This document shows, one piece after another, positions 56,096 to 64,000 of a DNA stretch of 64,000 nucleotides. Both the position numbers and the translations under genes were made by a program. The DNA comes from Hymenobacter radiodurans (GTDB lineage: Bacteria > Bacteroidota > Bacteroidia > Cytophagales > Hymenobacteraceae): positions 2,170,001 to 2,234,000 of the forward strand of contig NZ_CP037922.1 in assembly GCF_004355185.1 (NCBI RefSeq). The letters run 5' to 3'. Numbering within the stretch: position 1 is the first letter of the stretch; every line of letters begins with the position of its first letter. The notes beneath the pieces were generated by a model. The model was not told the origin of the DNA. It saw only the letters and a list, made by a program, of their open reading frames with translations, and did no database searches.

Positions 56096-56381
56096 ATCGG
56101 AGAGGGCGGGCCCGGCCGGCCGAGCCGCAGGTGCTTCTTTGCTGTCACTCGGGGAAGGGCGCCGGGTTTATTTTTGAGTGTAGCGCGAATGGGTTTAGGT
56201 CTCGAGGGGACTGGGGGCTTTTTCGCGCGCCCGCAACCTCCCGGTGCGGCTTGGGGGCGGTTCCATTACTTTTCGTCGACATACCCTTCCCTCTAAATTA
56301 CATGACGAGAAGCCTGACGGCTAAACTCTTATTTCCCCGTTTGATGCTAAGCGACAGATTGGCGCGGGCCCACTATGGACG

Positions 56382-59201
56382 TTAGCTAACTGCTTTTTTC
56401 CGGGTAGCCTTGGCCTTCGTTTTTGCTTTTGCTACAACCTGGAGCGGCCGCAGCAGCGGCAATTGCAGAGCTTCATCGGTGCAGTCCAGCGTTGGGTGCT
56501 GGCGGGGTATTCCTTTTTTTCCAAAAGCCTGCACCACCTTCTCCAAGAACGTTGAGTGCGTGGTATCGGTAGTGGCTTTGGTCAGCAGCGGCAGGGCCCG
56601 TACCGTGAAGTCGCCGCTGCCATCCGACTCGTACGCCACTTCCCACGGCTGACAAGCCGTGAAGTTGACGACGCGCATTTCCTCCCGGCTGCCGGCCTTG
56701 GGAGCTGCTCCGTCCTGCGCCAGCTTCTTGCGGAAGCGGCTGTGGGCTTGCTTTATTGCTTCGGTGGCGCGCATAAAGCGGGGCCGCGAGTCATGGGCGG
56801 GGTTGGCGGGTGGAACCAGCGTCAGCAGGCGGGTATTGCTGCCCGAATGACAGCAATCCATAAAGCACGTAACATTTACTCCAACCGGTATGCGCTGGAA
56901 TACGGCCCTTAAATCATCATCAACCACGAAAGCCCCGGTGGCATAGTCGTGGGGGCAGAGGGCCTCGTCGCGGCTGTCGTCTTCGTCGCGGTCCAGGTCG
57001 GGCAAGGTGGTGCCATGGCCCGAGTATTGAATCACGACCACGTCGCCGGGCTTGCTACTGGTTACCAGCTTGGTGATGGTGTCGAGAATAGCCGACCGAG
57101 TAGCGGCTTCGTTAAGGAGTAAGGCGGTTTCAAAACCCTTTTTTTTCAGGGCGTGGGCCCAGTTTTTGGCATCGGCCACGCAGCCCGCCAACGGCGCCGC
57201 CGGGTAGTCATCTATCCCAATGCACAGGGCCCGTTGATGGTGCCGCCCTTTCCCGTTGACGGTAGGCACGCTCGATACCCGACTGGGGCGCGCTGATTTG
57301 CGCGGGGGTGCCGAACTGGCGGCCGCTTGCGCCTGGGCTAGTAGCACCATTTCCTCGGGGAGCTCGACTGGCTCGTGCCAAGGGTCGGTGAGGTCGCGTG
57401 TCTTTGGAAAGGGAGTAATCTTATCCGTATTCAGAATTCGGCGCAGCACGCTTTCGATGGTTGCTGCGTCGTCGTCGAAGCCACCGTGGGAGGTGCTGGT
57501 ACTGCAGCTGCGACCCGTTGCTTCGGTCGTCTTGGACCACACCACTTCGGCGTTCGATTGGGGCGCGCCTTTCAGTCCTAAAAGTGTACGTAGCTGCTCA
57601 TCGGCCGACAAGCAGGAATCCAGCCCCAGAATGGGAGTTTCGCGGGCTGCTTCCAGCGCATAATACACCAGATACAGCAGCGACTTGCGGTAGATAAGCG
57701 AGCAGGTATCGGCCAGCTCCAGCTTGTCGCGCATAGTATAGAGCGTGAGGTGCTGCACGCCCGTGCCCACCAACCGCGCCAACCGATTCTTAAACTCATC
57801 TACCCGAATGGCTGGCGCCAGCAGGTGCAAGGTCCGAAATGCTGGCACCCCTAGTTGCTGCGTCAGGGGCAGGAAGTGGGCGTGAAATATAGAGCCGGCG
57901 CTGTGCCCGGCGGCGTGCAGCTGCAGCGCACCCGTGCGTACGTCGGCGGCGTGCTTATGGCAAAAACGCTGAAGTCGGCGGGCCACGTAGTAGGCACCGC
58001 CATCGGGGGCGGAGGCCACCTCGGCGCTATCCTTCATGTTTCGCCAGAGCAGCCCCCCAATTTTGCCCACCGATTTTTCTACCAGCCGATCAGTTAGGTC
58101 AGTGACGCCACGGGCAAGCTCGCGGGAGCCGGTTCCGCGAATAATGGCGCCCAGCGTACCACACAGGCCGGTTTCCCACACAAAATAAAGCGGGTAAACG
58201 TGGTTGGCGAGCCACCAGGGTACGTAGCGTGCGGCGCTGCTGAGCCCGCTTTTTTCCGACACGAGCCCCCCATGAGCGTACAGCAGCACGTGCAAGGGGC
58301 GTTTGGCGGTTTTAGCTGCTGCGAGTGCTTGTTCTAGGTGCTTGTCGAAAATGGCGTCTACATCAGCGGGACTAGTGCTACATATGCCGCCGGGGGAGAA
58401 ATGGCCCTGGTCCAGATTCACGACGTGCGGCCGTAGGCTCCGTAGCTCCGCGGGGCTGAGTTCCTCGGCTCCTAGAAGGCCGCGTGCCGCACTGGGGTCG
58501 GCTTCGCCCACGTAGTGCATCTCCTGGCGACTCATGCCTTCCTCGGCGGGTTCGGCCAATGCTTCGGTGGCCAGGTTGCGGGTGCGGCTGGCAATGGGTA
58601 CGTAGCGCAGGGCAGCCAAGGCTTCTGCTACCTGGTTTTCGTCGATGCTTTCGTTGGCAGTCGGCACGGAGCGCGAGCCCAGCCTAGCCATAAGTAGCTG
58701 CGCTTCCCGAACTGTTTGGGCATAGTTGATGCTGCTGCCGGGACAGGTTTTTACCGACATCTGGTTGTGAAAGTGCAGGGCCTCGGCCGGCAGCTTGAAG
58801 CGGTGCAGCACATGCGCCACCACCTGTAGGGTGGTGTGGCGCTGGGCTCCATCGAATGGGTCGCGGCCTTTGTCAAAATCCCCGATCATCTCAAACATGA
58901 ACGGCCCGGCCTGGGAGTTCCCATTATGGCCGCCCGAGCTAGCGGGCGCCAAGTTCCAGTTGCGGCCGGTCCAGATGGTGCCATCCGGCGCGATGGTGAT
59001 GTGCTGCGCAATATCTGACCAGCCGTTGTGCTGGGTATGGTACTTCCACATGGCCGTGATAGAGGCCATGCCCTGGTATTGAGCCCGATTGGGGCGCCAG
59101 GTATGGTGCATGTGCACCGCGTTGATGCGCCGCGTAAATGGAAACTTGTTCAGCACCTGGATGAACTCGGCCAGGGTTAGTTGTTTGAAACGATCTGCCA
59201 T
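56382..59201 (-). CDS. Peptidoglycan amidase-like + alpha/beta-hydrolase + metacaspase fusion
   Basis: 939 residues, no obvious signal peptide. Residues about 20-175 are an amidase_2/PGRP-like domain with likely zinc ligands in AVHMHHTW, HFHNQM (His143) and KTCPGS (Cys153), plus FEMIGDFD. Residues about 300-540 form an alpha/beta-hydrolase with LYAHGGLVS and GHSAGS (Ser434). Residues about 655-910 are a caspase/metacaspase (C14) domain with IQYSGHG (His729) and MDCCHSG (Cys784) and an acidic LDRDEDDSRDE loop. The last 20 residues are Lys-rich (KAKTKAKATRKK). It lies 286 bases upstream of the lipase-CHAT fusion on the same strand. Two caspase-fold hydrolase fusions in a row suggest a pair acting together, perhaps one cleaving or activating the other. 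Confidence 0.87.
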   Translation of the reverse strand: MADRFKQLTLAEFIQVLNKFPFTRRINAVHMHHTWRPNRAQYQGMASITAMWKYHTQHNGWSDIAQHITIAPDGTIWTGRNWNLAPASSGGHNGNSQAGPFMFEMIGDFDKGRDPFDGAQRHTTLQVVAHVLHRFKLPAEALHFHNQMSVKTCPGSSINYAQTVREAQLLMARLGSRSVPTANESIDENQVAEALAALRYVPIASRTRNLATEALAEPAEEGMSRQEMHYVGEADPSAARGLLGAEELSPAELRSLRPHVVNLDQGHFSPGGICSTSPADVDAIFDKHLEQALAAAKTAKRPLHVLLYAHGGLVSEKSGLSSAARYVPWWLANHVYPLYFVWETGLCGTLGAIIRGTGSRELARGVTDLTDRLVEKSVGKIGGLLWRNMKDSAEVASAPDGGAYYVARRLQRFCHKHAADVRTGALQLHAAGHSAGSIFHAHFLPLTQQLGVPAFRTLHLLAPAIRVDEFKNRLARLVGTGVQHLTLYTMRDKLELADTCSLIYRKSLLYLVYYALEAARETPILGLDSCLSADEQLRTLLGLKGAPQSNAEVVWSKTTEATGRSCSTSTSHGGFDDDAATIESVLRRILNTDKITPFPKTRDLTDPWHEPVELPEEMVLLAQAQAAASSAPPRKSARPSRVSSVPTVNGKGRHHQRALCIGIDDYPAAPLAGCVADAKNWAHALKKKGFETALLLNEAATRSAILDTITKLVTSSKPGDVVVIQYSGHGTTLPDLDRDEDDSRDEALCPHDYATGAFVVDDDLRAVFQRIPVGVNVTCFMDCCHSGSNTRLLTLVPPANPAHDSRPRFMRATEAIKQAHSRFRKKLAQDGAAPKAGSREEMRVVNFTACQPWEVAYESDGSGDFTVRALPLLTKATTDTTHSTFLEKVVQAFGKKGIPRQHPTLDCTDEALQLPLLRPLQVVAKAKTKAKATRKKAVS

Positions 59202-59334
59202 GGCAAGTAAAAAGCTAGGGGTTAACTAATTACACTTTCATCAAACGATGCTTACTTAAAATTATAAACATATTGTGATATAAAAAATATGTATTTTACA
59301 ATGCTTTTGAAGAATGCTAGGATCATTGCTTGGA

Positions 59335-59372
59335 TAAAAAAAGCCCCCAGAATCACTTCTGGGGGCTTTTTC
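59335..59372. terminator. Intrinsic terminator
   Basis: AAAAAAAGCCCCCAGAA-TCAC-TTCTGGGGGCTTTTT, perfect stem with flanking A and T runs, immediately after the CoA-binding protein gene (minus strand). Confidence 0.9.
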
Positions 59373-59388
59373 GTGGATGATCTTCCCT

Positions 59389-59748
59389 CTAATAATTACC
59401 AATCGAGAGCAATACCAAGGTGCAGGCTTCCTCCGTCCGGATACCGCGCTCTTGCGCCATACGCTCTAGTTCGGGGTTTTCGGTGCCGGGGTTGAAGATG
59501 ATGCGCTTGGGTTTCAAATCCAGGATATAATCGTACCAGATAGGCTGGTTTTGCGGTCCAACGTAGAGCGTCACCGTGTCAATTTCGGGCTCGGTAGGAC
59601 GGTCGGTGTGGATGTCGATGCCAGCGATCTGGCCTTTGCGCAGACCTACCGGTACCACATCGTGGCCGTGGCGCTTCAGGGAGTGTACAGCTTTATAGGC
59701 GTAGCGAGCAGGGTTGTCGCTGGCACCGAGTACGAGGGTCTTTTTCAT
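59389..59748 (-). CDS. CoA-binding domain protein (YccU-like)
   Basis: 119 residues, a single Rossmann-like CoA-binding domain: MKKTLVLGASDNPARYAYKA, then HDVVPVGLRKGQIAGIDIH, TEPEIDTVTLYVGPQNQPIWYDYIL, PKRIIFNPGTENPELE, RTEEACTLVLLSIGNY. It matches the CoA_binding_2 family. These proteins bind CoA or a nucleotide; their physiological job is not known. It is downstream of the FAD oxidoreductase gene by about 100 bases on the same strand. Confidence 0.88.
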   Translation of the reverse strand: MKKTLVLGASDNPARYAYKAVHSLKRHGHDVVPVGLRKGQIAGIDIHTDRPTEPEIDTVTLYVGPQNQPIWYDYILDLKPKRIIFNPGTENPELERMAQERGIRTEEACTLVLLSIGNY

Positions 59749-59850
59749 ATAGCAGGGACCGTGCAGGGCGGCCGTTAAATGAGATAGGTAGAAGTAAACA
59801 GGGGAACTGTTCTTCTGATTTATACGGAAAAGGTCGGCTGGGGGGCATTT

Positions 59851-61422
59851 TTAAGCTAACACCGCGAGCACCGCCTCCGCGCATCGCTCCCCATCCATAG
59901 CCGCCGACACAATGCCACCCGCGAAGCCCGCGCCTTCTCCGCAGGGAAACAAGCCCGTAATCTCGGGGTGCTGCAACGTAGCCGGGTCGCGGGGGATGCG
60001 CACGGGGGCGGAAGTGCGGCTTTCCACGCCCACAATCTGGGCTGCGTTGGTGGCGTAGCCGGGAATCTTCTGTCCGAAAGCCTTGAAACCCTGCCGCAAA
60101 CGATCAGTAAGACCAGCACCCAACACCTGGCTCATCGGCACCGATACCAAGCCAGGTTGGTAGGAAGTTTCGAGCAATTCAGGCGAAAGCTTGTCTTTCA
60201 GAAAGTCACCGAGTCGCTGAGCCGGGGCAGCCTGAGAATTGCCCCCCAATGCACAAGCGCGCTGCTCAATTTCCTGCTGCAAGCGCAAACCGGCTAGGGC
60301 TCCGTGTCGCTTCACGTCCATTTCCTCCAACTCCACGGCCACCACAATGCCCGAGTTGGCAAAGCGCGAGTCGCGGCGGCTCGGCGACATGCCATTCACC
60401 ACCACCTCGCCGGGCGCCGTGGCGGCGGGCACAATAAAGCCCCCCGGACACATACAAAACGAAAAAACGCCCCGCTGTTGTCCGCGCCACTGGGTTTGGT
60501 GCACCAGCGAGTACGAAGCCGCCGGCAGAGGGCCCCGATCCTGACGGCGGTACTGGGCCTGGTCGATAAGAGCCTGCGGATGCTCCACGCGCACCCCAAG
60601 GGCGAAGGGCTTGGCTTCCACGCGCACGCCGCGGCGGTGTAGAAGCTCGTAAATGTCGCGGGCGGAATGGCCGGTGGCCAGAATAACCGCGTCGGCTTCC
60701 ACTGCTTCGCCCGTGGCCGTAACGACGCCGCGCAGGTGGTTTTTTTCTAGAATTAAATCTTCTACCCGCGTTTCAAAGCGAACCTCACCGCCGGCCTGAA
60801 TGACGGAGTCGCGCAGGGCGGCTACCACCTGGGGCAGCTTGTTGGTGCCGATATGCGGGTGGGCATCCACTAAAATATCAGGGGTGGCGCCGTGCTGCAC
60901 CAGAAGCTTCAGAATGCGGCCCACGTCGCCGCGCTTGGTGGCGCGGGTGTAGAGCTTGCCATCGGAATACGTGCCCGCGCCGCCTTCGCCGAAGCAATAA
61001 TTGGAATCGGGATTAACTACGTGGTCTTTGTTCAGAGCAGCTAAATCGCGGCGACGCGTACGGACATCTTTGCCGCGCTCCAGCACAATAGGCTTCACGC
61101 CCAACTCAATCGCTCGCAACGCCGCAAATAATCCGGCTGGCCCAGCCCCCACAATTATTACCGAGCGGCGGGCCTGGCTAACATCAGAATAGCTAAACCA
61201 GGGACCAAAAATATCGGCGGGCGGAGGCTGAAACCACACATCAGCGCGCAGTCGCACCAGGGGCTGGCGGCCCCGGGCATCAATGGAGCGTTTGCGCAAA
61301 TGCACAAAATCGGCCTCGCCAGGCTGGGCCCCGACGGCAGCGAGCAGGGCGCGGTAGCGGGCAAATTCGTCGTAGGCTACTTCGGGCGGAAGCAGCACTT
61401 CTATTTCTTTTTTATCGAACAT
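59851..61422 (-). CDS. FAD-dependent oxidoreductase (COG2509-type dehydrogenase)
   Basis: 523 residues. The N-terminal part of about 85 residues (IEVLLPPEVAYDEFARYRALLA) is followed by a dinucleotide motif SVIIVGAGPAGLFAALRAIELG, FGEGGAGTYSDGKLYTR, the HIGTNKLP block, VILATGHSARDIYELL, and FSFCMCPGGFIVPAAT, ending FPCGEGAGFAGGIVSAAMDGERCAEAVL. This is the uncharacterised NAD(FAD)-utilising dehydrogenase family, soluble, of unknown substrate. A candidate promoter TACCTTTG (reverse strand, 61472-61479) is 50 bases upstream. Confidence 0.9.
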   Translation of the reverse strand: MFDKKEIEVLLPPEVAYDEFARYRALLAAVGAQPGEADFVHLRKRSIDARGRQPLVRLRADVWFQPPPADIFGPWFSYSDVSQARRSVIIVGAGPAGLFAALRAIELGVKPIVLERGKDVRTRRRDLAALNKDHVVNPDSNYCFGEGGAGTYSDGKLYTRATKRGDVGRILKLLVQHGATPDILVDAHPHIGTNKLPQVVAALRDSVIQAGGEVRFETRVEDLILEKNHLRGVVTATGEAVEADAVILATGHSARDIYELLHRRGVRVEAKPFALGVRVEHPQALIDQAQYRRQDRGPLPAASYSLVHQTQWRGQQRGVFSFCMCPGGFIVPAATAPGEVVVNGMSPSRRDSRFANSGIVVAVELEEMDVKRHGALAGLRLQQEIEQRACALGGNSQAAPAQRLGDFLKDKLSPELLETSYQPGLVSVPMSQVLGAGLTDRLRQGFKAFGQKIPGYATNAAQIVGVESRTSAPVRIPRDPATLQHPEITGLFPCGEGAGFAGGIVSAAMDGERCAEAVLAVLA

Positions 61423-61471
61423 GGGGTGAAAGGGAGCTAACCTTTAAACCGTGAGAAAACGTTGCTAGGAG

Positions 61472-61479
61472 CAAAGGTA
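61472..61479 (-). promoter_or_regulatory. Candidate Bacteroidota -7 promoter element
   Basis: Plus-strand CAAAGGTA reads TACCTTTG on the minus strand, an exact TAnnTTTG box, 50 bases upstream of the FAD oxidoreductase start. No clear -33 TTG was found at 19-22 bases. Confidence 0.35.
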
Positions 61480-61572
61480 CGTACCGAACATTACCCCATA
61501 GCGATTGGTGCACTGGCTAAAGAAAGGAATCTGGACTTTTGAACCGGAGCTTCTTACTAAATGGGGTAGCGT

Positions 61573-62643
61573 CTACTTACGCTTGGCCCGCTCGTACTGC
61601 ACGGGCCAGGGCAAATCAACGTGGAGGTCCTTGGCCGCGTGCAGAGGAAAGTAGGGGTCGCGCAGAAACTCCCGCGCTAGCAGCACCAGATCCGCCTGAC
61701 CACTGGCCAGTATTTCCTCCGCCTGCTGAGCCGTGGTAATAATGCCGACCGAACCTGTAGGCATTCCGGCTTCCTGACGAATACGCTCGGCAAACTCTAC
61801 CTGATAGCCAGGGCCGGCCGGGATCTTAGCATCGGGGACATTGCCTCCTGTAGACGCATCTACCAAGTCTACTCCGTGGTTTTTTAGCTCAAGGGCCAGG
61901 GCCACCGAATCATCGATTGTCCAGCCGCCCTCGACCCAATCGGTAGCCGAAATGCGCACAAATAGGGGATATTCCGCCGGCCAGATTTCGCGTACGGCAG
62001 CGGTCACCTCAAGCAATAACCGGATGCGATTTTCGAACGAGCCGCCGTACTCGTCGGCGCGCTGGTTGCTGAGCGGTGAGAAGAACTCGTGCAGCAAGTA
62101 GCCGTGGGCGCCGTGAATTTCGATGACTTTAAAACCAGCGGTGAGGGCCCGCCGGGTAGCGTCCCGAAAGTCATCCCTTACCTTTTGCAAACCAGCCTCA
62201 TCAAGCGCCATCGGCGAGGGGTCGGTGGGGCGGAAGGGGAGGGCGCTGGGTGCTACCGCCTGCCAGCCACCTTCGGCAACGGGCACCGGATGGCCGCCTT
62301 TCCAAGGGCTGCTCATGCTGGCTTTGCGGCCGGCGTGGGCCAGCTGTACGCCCGGAACGGAGCCCTGCGCGGTTATAAATGAAGTAATGCGCTGTAAATT
62401 GGCTATGTGCTCGTCTTTCCAAATCCCCAGATCGTCGGGCGTGATGCGGCCCTCAGGCGAGACGGCAGTGGCTTCAAATAGGATCAAGCCTGCTCCGCCC
62501 ACGGCTCGGCTGCCCAGGTGCACTAAGTGCCAGTCGTTGGCAAATCCATCCTCCGACGAATACTGGCACATGGGCGACACCACAATGCGGTTCTTCAACT
62601 CAACTTCCCGCATGCGCAGCGGGCTAAATAAGGTAGCAGACAT
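61573..62643 (-). CDS. NADH:flavin oxidoreductase, Old Yellow Enzyme family (YqjM-like)
   Basis: 356 residues, an FMN TIM barrel. YqjM-type features are IVVSPMCQYSSEDG (Cys and Tyr of the active site), HAGRKAS, the HGAHGYLLHEFFSPLSNQRADEYGGSFENR block, and the FMN phosphate site GIITTAQQAEEILASGQADLVLLAREFLRDPY. These enzymes reduce activated C=C bonds with NAD(P)H and are linked to oxidative or electrophile stress. It stands alone between the FAD oxidoreductase and a nested repeat element. Confidence 0.93.
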   Translation of the reverse strand: MSATLFSPLRMREVELKNRIVVSPMCQYSSEDGFANDWHLVHLGSRAVGGAGLILFEATAVSPEGRITPDDLGIWKDEHIANLQRITSFITAQGSVPGVQLAHAGRKASMSSPWKGGHPVPVAEGGWQAVAPSALPFRPTDPSPMALDEAGLQKVRDDFRDATRRALTAGFKVIEIHGAHGYLLHEFFSPLSNQRADEYGGSFENRIRLLLEVTAAVREIWPAEYPLFVRISATDWVEGGWTIDDSVALALELKNHGVDLVDASTGGNVPDAKIPAGPGYQVEFAERIRQEAGMPTGSVGIITTAQQAEEILASGQADLVLLAREFLRDPYFPLHAAKDLHVDLPWPVQYERAKRK

Positions 62644-62693
62644 AGAAAAATGGTCAAGTGAATTTGTGAGAAAAACCCCCTAGAACGTTAGAG

Positions 62694-62908
62694 GCGCAGC
62701 CGAAGCATCTCGCGTGGAGTCGTTGCAATGCAAAATCCCCAACTGGCGGTCATGCTGAGCTTGCCGAAGCATCTCTGCCGCTTCGCTGCGGTAAGGGTGA
62801 GGTTAGTAATCAGTAGAGATGCTTCGACAGGCTCAGCATGACGTTCTGCCTAAGTAAGATTAACCTCTCCCATCAGCACGCGAGATGCTTCGCTGCGCGC
62901 TGCATGAC
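62694..62908. repeat. Nested pair of REP-like palindromic elements
   Basis: The inner element 62749-62842 has ends GTCATGCTGAGCTTGCCGAA and the inverted partner ending GCTCAGCATGAC. The outer halves, about 62694-62717 and 62877-62908, carry GCGCAGC.GAAGCATCTCGCGTG in opposite orientation. All four arms share GAAGCATCTC, also found at 4851-4938. One element seems to have inserted into another. Confidence 0.65.
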
Positions 62909-62959
62909 GGTCACATTTCATAAATGATTTTTGGGCTTTATGTACGTCTGGGGGCTTTT

Positions 62960-63951
62960 CTACCTCAGAATTTCCTCAATCGTGCTCAACTGCTCCGCGC
63001 TAAACTCGGGCTATGCAGGCATTGCAGCGAATCCTGGAGCTGCGCGGGGCGGCTGGCACCGATGAGCACCGACGTCACGCGCGGATCCTTCAGAATCCAG
63101 GCCAGGGCCATTTGGGCGAGGCTTTGGTTGCGCTCCTGCGCCAGCTGGTGCAAACGGCGGATCTGGTCGAGGCGCTCGCGCGTGAGTTGTTCTTCTGAAA
63201 GCGATGGGCCGCCGCGTCCCGCCCGCGAGTCGGCTGGAATGCCGTGTAGATATTTATCCGTCAGCAGGCCTTGGGCTAGGGGCGAAAAAGGGATGCAGCC
63301 CACGCCTTCGGTTTCAAGTAAGTCGAGGAGGCCATCTTCCACCCAGCGCTCAAACATGGAATATTTGGGCTGATGAATGAGGCAGGGCGTGCCCAAATCG
63401 CGCAGCATCTTGATGGCCTGCTCCGCTTCGGCTGGCCGGTAGTTGGAAATGCCCACATACAACGCTTTGCCCTGACTCACAATGAGATCAAGGGCGGCCA
63501 TGGTTTCTTCCAGCGGCGTGTCGGGGTCGGGGCGGTGGTGGTAGAAAATGTCCACGTAGTCCAGCTTCATGCGCCGCAGACTTTGGTCGAGGCTGGAAAC
63601 TAGATATTTCTTGGAGCCCCAGTCGCCGTAGGGGCCGTCCCACATCGTGTAGCCCGCTTTGGTAGAGATAATCAGCTCGTCGCGGTAGGCCCGGAAATCT
63701 TCTTTCAGAATGCGGCCAAAGTTGGTTTCGGCCGTGCCGGGCGGGGGACCGTAATTGTTGGCCAAATCGAAGTGCGTCACGCCGTGATCAAAGGCCAGAC
63801 GCAAAGTCGCGCGGAAGTTTTCCAGCACATCTACATCGCCAAAGTTCTGCCATAGTCCCAGCGACACGGCCGGCAGCTTGAGCCCGCTGCGGCCGCAGCG
63901 TCGGTATTGCATGGTGGACGTGTAGCGGTCCGGATTGGCGACGTAGGTCAT
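62960..63951 (-). CDS. Aldo/keto reductase (YghZ/GAP-reductase-like), one frame break
   Basis: ATG 63951 (MTYVANPDRYTSTMQYRRCGRSGLK). The AKR tetrad is visible: FDLANNYGPPPGTAE (Asp, Tyr), IISTKAGY (Lys) and FYHHRPD (His), with the NADP site LIGASRPAQL. The open frame ends at 62986 after an odd tail. At G3 63008-63010 one added base gives SPEFSAEQLSTIEEILR and a stop at 62960, total 330 residues, which is the usual AKR C-terminus. YghZ-type enzymes reduce L-glyceraldehyde 3-phosphate or methylglyoxal and detoxify aldehydes. No operon partner is visible; the region to the right edge holds only its upstream sequence. Confidence 0.88.
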
Positions 63952-64000
63952 ACAGGAAAGTTGAGTAGGAAGTGAAATGAGAGCTTTAGCGTGATAAGGT

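Noticed and set aside
56096..56381. Upstream ATG at about 56257 as the real start of the lipase-CHAT gene
   Set aside because: Its frame stops twice before the gene and would need three added bases; the in-frame TTG at 56095 is kept, with doubt.

Overview
The window looks like a chromosome segment from a GC-rich, pigmented-type Bacteroidota, most likely a Hymenobacter-like member of the Cytophagales. The case rests on a type IX secretion C-terminal sorting domain, a lipid-anchored TamA-like protein (TamL), many lipoproteins with acidic residues after the lipobox, DUF4394 proteins, an E1 alpha/beta fusion and many GGGGGC-T(n) hairpin terminators. I see no rRNA, tRNA, CRISPR array, phage or insertion sequence.

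Layout. 1-7.2 kb: end of a ChaA-type antiporter, an SDR dehydrogenase, a GH79-like glycosidase, a PAP2 phosphatase, hemF and a 2-oxoacid dehydrogenase E1 fusion. 7.3-17.7 kb: a large T9SS cargo protein, TamL, gluconokinase, a retropepsin-like protease, a lone LytTR regulator and a possible structured RNA. 17.9-24.3 kb: a TPR histidine kinase, a short BLUF photosensor, an esterase and an rRNA/tRNA methyltransferase. 24.4-29.5 and 43.5-48.3 kb: two arrays of three DUF4394 lipoproteins each, all on the minus strand. 29.9-41.8 kb, between the arrays: five tandem-domain universal stress proteins (Usp), a truncated haemoglobin, a beta-CASP RNase-like protein, PEP synthase, DUF2892 and small membrane peptides. 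Intergenic spaces here repeatedly carry FNR/DNR-type dyads (TGAY-N4-RTCA), so I read the block as a regulon for low oxygen or nitrosative stress. 48.6-51.2 kb: an ECF sigma, anti-sigma and outer membrane protein operon. 52.8-59.2 kb: two adjacent giant proteins that each join an alpha/beta-hydrolase to a caspase-fold protease (LCAT-like lipase + M17-N-like + CHAT; amidase + esterase + metacaspase). This is the best candidate for an undescribed effector system. 59.4-64 kb: a CoA-binding protein, an FAD oxidoreductase, an Old Yellow Enzyme and an aldo/keto reductase.

A caution on the sequence: at least twelve breaks, in ten genes, are each repaired by adding a single base, nearly all inside C or G homopolymers and often in the context GCCCCC where intact paralogues have GCCCCCC. 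Repaired lengths match the paralogues exactly or nearly (Usp 272-284 aa, DUF4394 536-548 aa). I therefore treat these as single genes carrying homopolymer deletions, most simply sequencing or consensus errors, with phase variation as the biological alternative. Coordinates below span the repaired genes.
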